The notes below the pieces were generated by a model. That model saw only the letters and a program-made list of their open reading frames with translations, had not been told where the DNA came from and did no database searches. DNA of 64,000 nucleotides from JASLDZ01 sp964242895 (GTDB lineage: Bacteria > Pseudomonadota > Alphaproteobacteria > Caulobacterales > Caulobacteraceae). Position 1 is the stretch's first letter; each line of letters begins with the position of its first letter. Below are positions 58,929-64,000 of the stretch, one piece after another. The DNA lies in NCBI GenBank assembly GCA_964242895.1, contig CAXTBN010000005.1, forward strand, positions 23,970 through 87,969, given 5' to 3'. The position numbers were made by a program, and so were the translations under genes.

Positions 58929-58939
58929 GGTTAACGGGG
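58929..58939 (-). promoter_or_regulatory. candidate CtrA half-site upstream of flgB
   Basis: GGTTAACGGGG, identical to the 11-mer upstream of fliQ (20914-20924). On the minus strand it reads CCCCGTTAACC, followed by AGGG, so GTTAACCA matches seven of eight positions of the CtrA half-site TTAACCAT when aligned. Confidence 0.45.
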
Positions 58940-59050
58940 CGTTAGGCCGCGCCTGCGCATCCGGGCTGGCCGGTTCGCGCCCTCCTTCGTCCTTGGCGCG
59001 ACTCCGGCCACCCTGTCCTCCCCTCTCCACCGGCCGCGCACCCTCCACCG

Positions 59051-59317
59051 ATGGACCTCCTCTCCCTCCTGCGCGCCGCGCTCGGCCTGGGCGTCACGCT
59101 CGGGCTGGTAGGCCTGGCCGCCTACGCCGCCCGACGCTGGGGGCCGCCGGGCCTGCTGCAGGCGAAGACGCCGGAGCAGCGCCGGCTGCAGGTGCTCGAG
59201 ACCCTGGCGCTGGACCCGCAGCGCCGCCTCGTCCTCGTGCGCGTGGACGCCGAGGAGCGCCTGCTCCTGCTCGGCGAGGGCCGCGTCGTCACCGACAGGG
59301 CCGACCGCCATGCGTAG
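59051..59317 (+). CDS. fliO: flagellar biosynthetic protein FliO
   Basis: 88 aa, short for FliO. One N-terminal transmembrane segment (LRAALGLGVTLGLVGLAAYA) is followed by RRLQVLETLALDPQRRLVLV then RVDAEERLLLLGEG, the conserved cytoplasmic part of FliO. It assists assembly of the FliP ring. It overlaps fliP by 8 bp. Confidence 0.9.
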   Translation: MDLLSLLRAALGLGVTLGLVGLAAYAARRWGPPGLLQAKTPEQRRLQVLETLALDPQRRLVLVRVDAEERLLLLGEGRVVTDRADRHA

Positions 59318-60092
59318 GCCCGGCCTCTCCCGGCGGGACTACGCCCGCGCCGCCTGGCTTGCGGTGGCGGCCACCGCGGCGGTGATGATCTCTCCCACCG
59401 TCGCGCTCGCCCAGGCGCTCAACGTCGACCTGGGCACGGGGGCCGGGCTGACCGACCGCGTGGTGCAGCTCGTGGCGCTGCTCACCGTGCTGAGCCTCGC
59501 GCCGTCCATCGTGATGATGACCACCTCCTTCGTCCGGATCGTGGTGGTGCTGTCGCTTCTGCGCACGGCGCTCGGCCTGCAGCAGAGCCCGCCCAACGCG
59601 GTGATCGTGAGCCTCGCCCTGTTCCTGACCGCCATCGTCATGGGGCCGACCTTTACCGCCAGCTACAACGCCGGCATCCGCCCGCTGCTGAACCACCAGA
59701 TGGAGCTGCCGCAAGCGTTTGGGGCGGCCAGCCAGCCGGTGAAGACCTTCATGCTGAGCCAGGTCGACCGCGACGACCTCGGCCTGTTCCTGCGCCTGTC
59801 GAAGACGCCGCGACCGCGCACGGCCATGGAGACGCCGCTGCAGGTGGTCACCCCCGCCTTCATGATCAGCGAGCTGAAGCGCGCCTTCCAGATCGGCTTT
59901 CTCCTGTTCGTGCCGTTCCTGGTGATCGACCTCGTGGTCGCCAGCGTGCTGATGAGCATGGGCATGATGATGCTGCCGCCGGTGACGGTCAGCCTGCCGT
60001 TCAAGCTGATCTTCTTCGTGCTGGTCGACGGCTGGCGCCTCGTGGCCGGGAGCCTGGTGGAGAGCTTCCGTCACGGCGTCCCGGGCCACTAG
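59310..60092 (+). CDS. fliP: flagellar export gate protein FliP
   Basis: 260 aa. A cleavable signal (AAWLAVAATAAVMISPTVA) is followed by four hydrophobic segments; FliP signatures are FVRIVVVLSLLRTALGLQQS, MVTPAFMISELKRAFQIGF-like and LPFKLIFFVLVDGWRL. It forms the core of the export gate with FliQ and FliR, whose genes are elsewhere in the window. Confidence 0.96.
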   Translation: MRRPGLSRRDYARAAWLAVAATAAVMISPTVALAQALNVDLGTGAGLTDRVVQLVALLTVLSLAPSIVMMTTSFVRIVVVLSLLRTALGLQQSPPNAVIVSLALFLTAIVMGPTFTASYNAGIRPLLNHQMELPQAFGAASQPVKTFMLSQVDRDDLGLFLRLSKTPRPRTAMETPLQVVTPAFMISELKRAFQIGFLLFVPFLVIDLVVASVLMSMGMMMLPPVTVSLPFKLIFFVLVDGWRLVAGSLVESFRHGVPGH

Positions 60093-60108
60093 GCCCGGCC
60101 CGCGGACT

Positions 60109-60675
60109 TCACGTCGCGTCCGCCGCGCGACGCGCCTCCAGCCCCTCATGCTCGGCCAGGAGCACGGCTTCGAGCCGCCCCAGCAGACGCCGTTGCGCTG
60201 TGGCCGGCCTCGCGCGGCTCCAGCCGGCGATGACGCCCGGAGCGGGCGCCTTGATGCGGGCGGGGGCGGAGGGCTCGGGACGCGGATCGTCCAGTTCGTC
60301 GGGCGTGGACAGGAGCTCGGCCGGAGGCGCCGCGGCCCGCAGCCTTACAGGCGCGTCCAGGTCGGGCCGCACCGGACGAGGCGAGGCGACGGGGAGCTCG
60401 GGCGGAGGCGGGCCGCCATCCCGGCGGCCGAAGGCGGGTGGCGTGCTCGGTGGAGGATCGGCCGCTCGGTCCTCTTCGGAACCCGCCTCCACGAGCGTCA
60501 GGTGCGGATGAGGGCCCGTCGCGCGGGCGAGCGGCGTCGGCGGCGGCGCGTCCCCACGCTCCACCACCGTCAGGCGCGCGCGCATCCGCGCGAACAGCCC
60601 CCCGTCGGGCCGAGGCGGCGGGGCGGTCTGCGCCTGGAGCAGGGCGCGGAAGCTGGCGAGTTCGGAGGCGGTCAT
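60109..60675 (-). CDS. hypothetical proline-rich protein
   Basis: 188 aa from ATG 60675 (MTASELASFRALLQAQTAPP). Long Pro/Arg-rich low-complexity regions flank short predicted helices (TAQRRLLGRLEAVLLAEHEG at the end). Convergent with fliP, 16 bp away. I recognise no family; flagellar or membrane-associated roles are only suggested by position. The frame extends upstream but without features. Confidence 0.5.
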   Translation of the reverse strand: MTASELASFRALLQAQTAPPPRPDGGLFARMRARLTVVERGDAPPPTPLARATGPHPHLTLVEAGSEEDRAADPPPSTPPAFGRRDGGPPPPELPVASPRPVRPDLDAPVRLRAAAPPAELLSTPDELDDPRPEPSAPARIKAPAPGVIAGWSRARPATAQRRLLGRLEAVLLAEHEGLEARRAADAT

Positions 60676-60826
60676 GCGGCGGCGGACTCCTAGCTTCACG
60701 CCTGTCGCCGCCCGATGAAGGGACGTGGTTAGGCGGAGGTGACCGGGAACGCCTTCCCGTTCCGGGGGTTGGCTCAGCCTGACGGCGTGCTTCGCGCCGT
60801 TCGTTCCAAAAAAGAGGGAGACGTCC

Positions 60827-61390
60827 ATGCGTCCCATGATCCTGGCCGGCGCCCTGGCGCTGACCTTCGCCGGCGTCGCCGGCGCGCAGTCCATGCACCA
60901 CTCGGGCATGCACATGAACTCGGCCCCCGGCGACGCCGCCGCGGCCCTGCCGACCAGCGACTACATCATGAAGGCCGGCCAGAGTGACCAGTTCGAGATC
61001 CAGGAGGGCCAGATCGCCTCCAGCATGGGCAAGGCGCCCGCGGTCAAGAACTTCGGCATGATGATGGTCACCGAGCACCAGAAGACCACGGCGACGCTCA
61101 CCAAGGCGATCAGCGACATGGGCCAGTCCCCCCCGCCCCCGCCCCCCCTGACCGCCGACCAGCAGGCGCAGATCGACCAGTTGCGCGGCATGTCGGGCGG
61201 GGACTTCGACAAGGCCTACGTCAGCCAGCAGATCGCCTCGCACCAGGAAGCGCTGAAGGTGCAGGCGGACTACGCCAAGGGCGGCTCAGACCCGAAGCTG
61301 CGCAAAGTGGCCACAAGCACCGTGCCGATCGTGCAGGGCCACCTGAACACGCTGATGACGCTGCAGGCCAAGACCAACGGCGCGAGCTGA
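60827..61390 (+). CDS. DUF4142 family exported protein
   Basis: 187 aa, GGGAGA upstream of the ATG. The signal peptide ILAGALALTFAGVAGAQS is followed by a His/Met-rich stretch (MHHSGMHMNSAPG, possible metal binding) and the DUF4142 helical domain: YIMKAGQSDQFEIQEGQIAS, VKNFGMMMVTEHQKTTATLT, YVSQQIASHQEALKVQADYA. A polyproline run lies in the middle. It is a ferritin-like four-helix bundle family often stress-related; the function is unknown. Confidence 0.92.
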   Translation: MRPMILAGALALTFAGVAGAQSMHHSGMHMNSAPGDAAAALPTSDYIMKAGQSDQFEIQEGQIASSMGKAPAVKNFGMMMVTEHQKTTATLTKAISDMGQSPPPPPPLTADQQAQIDQLRGMSGGDFDKAYVSQQIASHQEALKVQADYAKGGSDPKLRKVATSTVPIVQGHLNTLMTLQAKTNGAS

Positions 61391-61401
61391 CCCGGCGCTC
61401 C

Positions 61402-61436
61402 GGCGTCCCCGTCCGCACCGCGCGGACGGGGACGCC
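61402..61436 (+). terminator. strong hairpin after the DUF4142 gene
   Basis: GGCGTCCCCGTCCG (61402-61415) and its inverted copy CGGACGGGGACGCC (61423-61436) form a perfect 14-bp stem, extended by one G-C pair, with a loop of about 5 nt. It is 11 nt after the stop and has no T tract. Confidence 0.7.
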
Positions 61437-61503
61437 CCGAGCCGCCTCGCGGCCGCTCTTCCCCCCGCCTCCGCGCCGCGCTAACGAACGCGAGCTCCGC
61501 GCA

Positions 61504-61587
61504 GCGGGCGTGGCGAAACGGTAGACGCGGCGGACTCAAAATCCGCAGTCGCAAGACGTGTCGGTTCGAGTCCGACCGCCCGCACCA
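61504..61587 (+). tRNA. tRNA-Leu (anticodon CAA)
   Basis: The acceptor stem GCGGGCG pairs with CGCCCGC at 61577-61583, followed by A and the encoded CCA (61585-61587). The D-loop region is TGGCGAAACGGTAGACGC, the anticodon loop reads CTCAAAA (anticodon CAA) in the stem GGCGGA/TCCGC, there is a long variable arm (AGTCGCAAGACGTG), and the T-arm is TCGGTTCGAGTCCGA. The type II variable arm fits leucine. Confidence 0.95.
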
Positions 61588-61743
61588 ATCCGGATCAAGG
61601 TCCCGCGCGTTTCGCAAGATCGAGTTGCGAAGCGGCGTAGCCTCCCGGCCTGATGACCAGCCCTGTAAGCAGCGACAACGCTCCTCGGGCCGTCCGCTCT
61701 CCACCCCTGACTGCCGGCCGACGTTTGTTCTCGTGGCGGCCCG

Positions 61744-62196
61744 TCAACGCGTCGGAAAGCGCCTCCGAGAGGCGTCGCGCAACAGCAGCAGACCGATCCC
61801 GAGTGGGAGTGCTGCGAACGGCAAAGTGACCAGCGGCGCCAGCCATAGGTCCCAGAGGCTGTCGCGGAATGCATGCGTGGGGTCCTTTGGATCGTAGAGC
61901 AGCCGCACCCGCTGGCCGTCTTCGTAGGGCTGGTCGGTCGATCCCACGTTGGAGGTGAAGATCACCTCTCGACCGTCGTCGGTGCGGAACCGGAACTGCG
62001 GATGCAGGAATGTGCCGCCGTGGTTTCCTCCTCGTCGCTCGACACTGCCGTCGAACACGCCCTGGGCCGCATGGGCGCGCAGCGAGAACGCAAGCGTCGG
62101 GATGAGCAACGCCAGCCACAGCGCGGTCAACAGCACGCCGACACCAAGGACGATCAAGGCTGCGGGCCGCATTCGCCGTTCAGGCGTGCTCTCCAT
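61744..62196 (-). CDS. DUF3592 family membrane protein
   Basis: 150 aa. Two transmembrane helices (LIVLGVGVLLTALWLALLIP and LAPLVTLPFAALPLGIGLLL) flank an extracytoplasmic beta domain with HPQFRFRTDDGREVIFTSNV, GQRVRLLYDPKDPTHA, the DUF3592 signature. The function is unknown. It starts in a run of minus-strand small genes. Confidence 0.87.
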   Translation of the reverse strand: MESTPERRMRPAALIVLGVGVLLTALWLALLIPTLAFSLRAHAAQGVFDGSVERRGGNHGGTFLHPQFRFRTDDGREVIFTSNVGSTDQPYEDGQRVRLLYDPKDPTHAFRDSLWDLWLAPLVTLPFAALPLGIGLLLLRDASRRRFPTR

Positions 62197-62217
62197 CAGG
62201 TCACACTCGCTGCCCTA

Positions 62218-62493
62218 TCAACGGACCGTCTCTTTCTCCCTGGGCGCCTCGATGCGGCGCGTCTTGGGCTCGGCCTTCGGCTTGGGCAGGAGTCGGAACC
62301 GCGTCTGACACCACGCGAAGTCCACTCCGACATCCAGCAGGGCGTCGGAACGTCCGCACGGGCAGGCGAACGGCATGGCTCCCATGACGCGATAGGTCTC
62401 TCCGGCCACGAGGGGCACGGGCTCACCTGTGAAATGGTTTGGGGCGGCGTTGACGCACAGGACGAGATCGCCGGGTCCGACAGCGTCGCTCAT
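62218..62493 (-). CDS. small hypothetical protein
   Basis: 91 aa. GPGDLVLCVNAAPNHFTGEP, LVAGETYRVMGAMPFACPC and FAWCQTRFRLLPKP, a small beta protein with CPC and another cysteine. It overlaps the upstream YdeI-like gene (ATGA) and is probably co-translated. No family assigned. Confidence 0.55.
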   Translation of the reverse strand: MSDAVGPGDLVLCVNAAPNHFTGEPVPLVAGETYRVMGAMPFACPCGRSDALLDVGVDFAWCQTRFRLLPKPKAEPKTRRIEAPREKETVR

Positions 62494-62759
62494 GAGTTTC
62501 CGCCGCGCTCACGATGCGAGCATCCGGGCCAGCAGCACGAACGCCGCTTACCTTCCTCAAGGCTCTCGCAGCCCCAGACGATCCTCTTGCTCCTCGTCTC
62601 CGCCTCTTTCGCGTTCTCAACCCAGCAGATCCACTCGTTGCGGGCGAGCGGCGTGATGTCGTTCCAGGCCGACAGCGCATCAGGTCTCGCCCGAAGCGTG
62701 GCTTCGAGATCGGCTGGCATGTCGTGGACGACCCCGCCGGGAAGGACTTGAACGCTCAT
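62490..62759 (-). CDS. YdeI/OmpD-associated (bacteriocin-protection) family protein
   Basis: 89 aa. MPADLEATLRARPDALSAWN, DITPLARNEWICWVENAKEA and ETRSKRIVWGCESLEEGKRR match the C-terminal YdeI/OmpD-associated domain (PLxRxEyxxWIExAKxxETRxxRI..xxxL.EGKR). The C-terminus adds a Cys-rich segment (CCWPGC). The family is associated with envelope stress in enterics; the function here is unknown. It is 60 bp shorter than most single-domain members. Confidence 0.8.
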   Translation of the reverse strand: MSVQVLPGGVVHDMPADLEATLRARPDALSAWNDITPLARNEWICWVENAKEAETRSKRIVWGCESLEEGKRRSCCWPGCSHRERGGNS

Positions 62760-62915
62760 CTCGGGCTCCTGTGCGCCACCTTACTCCGTCACCTAGCTTC
62801 AGAGCCCCCGCTAGAAGCTCCCTCATCGCTACGCGATCTCCCAAGCAGCAGTCCAGCGCGCCTTTCGAGGCTTCCAGGCACGGGTGGGGAGAGGAGAGAC
62901 AATGGCGTAGCTGGA

Positions 62916-63389
62916 CTACGCCTTCGAGCACACCAGTGTGTCACCTAGGACGAGCGGCTGCCCGGACCGCGCTATCTTCCAATCGACCTGCATGCGTCCA
63001 TCCGCCAGACGTCGGTAGATGAACTCCTCCGAGGGCTCCCCCACGCCGCTCGCGCGATCCCAGGTCAGCACGTCAGCTTTCCAGCCTGCTGACGCGTACC
63101 AGCGCAGACCGCTGTAGGGGTCGGAGATGGTCGCTCGAAACATGGCGGCGGGCTTGGAGAAGGCCCAGGTCTCAGTCGCGCGATACGCGCCCGGAGGCTT
63201 GTCTGCGAGATGCTTGATCGTGGCCCCGGTCTCAGGATCGACGCTGAACACCATCGTGGAGGCGACCGGCTTCATCGATGGGACGAAGTGGCCTTCGCAG
63301 GTCCACGCGCCCTGGAAGTAGGCAAGGTCCGCTCCGGTCGGAGCCGCATCCGGGACGATTAGTGAGCCTAGGGCGAGTGCGACGAGCAT
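62916..63389 (-). CDS. hypothetical exported protein
   Basis: 157 aa. A short signal (MLVALALGSLIVPDAAP) is followed by FQGAWTCEGHFVPSMKPVAS, KHLADKPPGAYRATETWAF, LRWYASAGWKADVLTWDRAS and WKIARSGQPLVLGDTLVCSK, the strand spacing of a small lipocalin-like barrel with one possible disulphide. No family name is assigned. Confidence 0.7.
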   Translation of the reverse strand: MLVALALGSLIVPDAAPTGADLAYFQGAWTCEGHFVPSMKPVASTMVFSVDPETGATIKHLADKPPGAYRATETWAFSKPAAMFRATISDPYSGLRWYASAGWKADVLTWDRASGVGEPSEEFIYRRLADGRMQVDWKIARSGQPLVLGDTLVCSKA

Positions 63390-63425
63390 CGGACACCTCC
63401 AGCATATTGCGTGTAGATCACACGT

Positions 63426-63707
63426 TCAGCAGCCCATCATCATTCCAGGCCGACAAGCTCCCGCCGGCGGCCCGCGATCCACACCCCTCATCGCGTTTCG
63501 GGCCATGGAGTCCCATTCGGCGCGAGTGCGGCAGACAGATGGACCAAGGATGCGACCTCGACCTGGGCCGGGGTGGCAGACGAGCTCTGATCCAACCGCC
63601 GCCTTGTCCTTGGTGGCCGGAGGCGACTGTCCAGCGGACGTTGACCCGACAGCGGGGGGCGCGGTCACCTGGAGCATCATGGGGAGGACGATGCCGATGA
63701 TGCTCAT
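63426..63707 (-). CDS. small exported protein, VCRTRAEWD type
   Basis: 93 aa. MSIIGIVLPMMLQVTAPPAV is a signal peptide. The mature core VGSELVCHPGPGRGRILGPS then VCRTRAEWDSMARNAMRGVD resembles a family of small secreted sphingomonad/Caulobacter proteins with a C-x(n)-VCRTxxEW motif. Two cysteines probably form a disulphide. Unknown function. Confidence 0.65.
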   Translation of the reverse strand: MSIIGIVLPMMLQVTAPPAVGSTSAGQSPPATKDKAAVGSELVCHPGPGRGRILGPSVCRTRAEWDSMARNAMRGVDRGPPAGACRPGMMMGC

Positions 63708-64000
63708 AGGCTGCTACGCTCCGACGACCGTGAGCCGTCACATCGCGTCCGCCCTACACCCGTCAGCCGCTCTTGCCGATGTCCGCTGTCGGACAACCTG
63801 GGCGGGCTGGGTTGAACTCCGGCTTTCCGGCCTCTCCCGACGGACAGCTCTTGCAGGTGAGACCCGACGCAAGCAACGCTCTCGCCGCCTTGAGCGGCGT
63901 ACCGATCAGGATCTCGTGAACCGCCGGCTGTCGTGGTGCTCCCGCCCTGGTCGTCGTTAATCGTGAAACTGAAGGATGTACCGCCGGTCGGCGCATGGGC
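63708..64000. other. terminal stretch without a supported gene
   Basis: The frames here (for example minus-strand 63763-63996, 77 codons) lack recognisable features and have weak composition. A gene entering from beyond 64000 cannot be excluded. I see no repeat, RNA gene or hairpin. Confidence 0.4.

Noticed and set aside
61504..61587. tRNA-Leu as an element attachment site
   Set aside because: I found no second copy of its 3' end and no integrase nearby; the small genes after it look chromosomal.
63763..63996. 77-codon minus-strand ORF at the window end
   Set aside because: No motif, signal peptide or RBS supports it.

Overview
The window is high-GC DNA from an alphaproteobacterium, most likely Caulobacterales (Caulobacter/Phenylobacterium-like). 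The main evidence is an fliQ-fliR-flhB-cckA array: CckA is the hybrid kinase of the alphaproteobacterial CtrA cell-cycle pathway, and in Caulobacter it lies beside flhB. Tat-exported DUF885 proteins, GluQRS, FolE and a second set of flagellar rod/export genes fit this. The species is not determined.

Region 1 (1-32490) is ordinary chromosome: an Mfd-like gene cut by the window edge, a lone receiver, an EAL phosphodiesterase, an aminotransferase, a minus-strand catabolic cluster (acyl-CoA ligase, two acyl-CoA dehydrogenases, P450), an OmpR-type two-component pair, two tandem DUF885 genes, cckA-flhB-fliR-fliQ, a TpsB-like outer-membrane transporter between two acyl-CoA dehydrogenases, a divergent CobT-like gene, then housekeeping genes ending in an HNH endonuclease gene.

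Region 2 (about 32462-57000) is a 24.5-kb integrative element inserted in the 3' end of that HNH gene. It is bounded by 38-bp direct repeats with two mismatches, both synonymous in the HNH reading frame, and candidate integrase arm sites lie just inside both ends. In order it carries a tyrosine integrase, an AlpA-like HTH protein, a ParB-like protein, a replication module with an initiator gene containing three iteron-like palindromes, a PC4-like protein, a tail module (assembly chaperone with an A AAA AAC -1 frameshift site, gp10-like protein, tape measure, gpD-like hub, gpV-like spike), toxin-antitoxin and regulatory genes (BrnTA, ImmA/IrrE-DUF4411, an XRE operon), a run of small exported or unknown proteins, and a DUF4157 protein with a papain/C39-like C-terminal region. 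I found no terminase, portal, capsid, sheath, tube or lysis gene. It is therefore a tail-fragment prophage remnant, a satellite that needs a helper, or a device that delivers the DUF4157 protein. This is the most promising candidate for an undescribed system.

Region 3 (57001-64000) returns to chromosome: flgB-flgC-fliE divergent from fliO-fliP, a DUF4142 protein with a strong terminator hairpin, tRNA-Leu(CAA), and a run of small minus-strand genes (DUF3592, YdeI-like, secreted proteins). The same 11-mer GGTTAACGGGG, containing a CtrA-like half-site, lies upstream of both the fliQ and flgB operons, linking them to the CckA-CtrA pathway encoded here.
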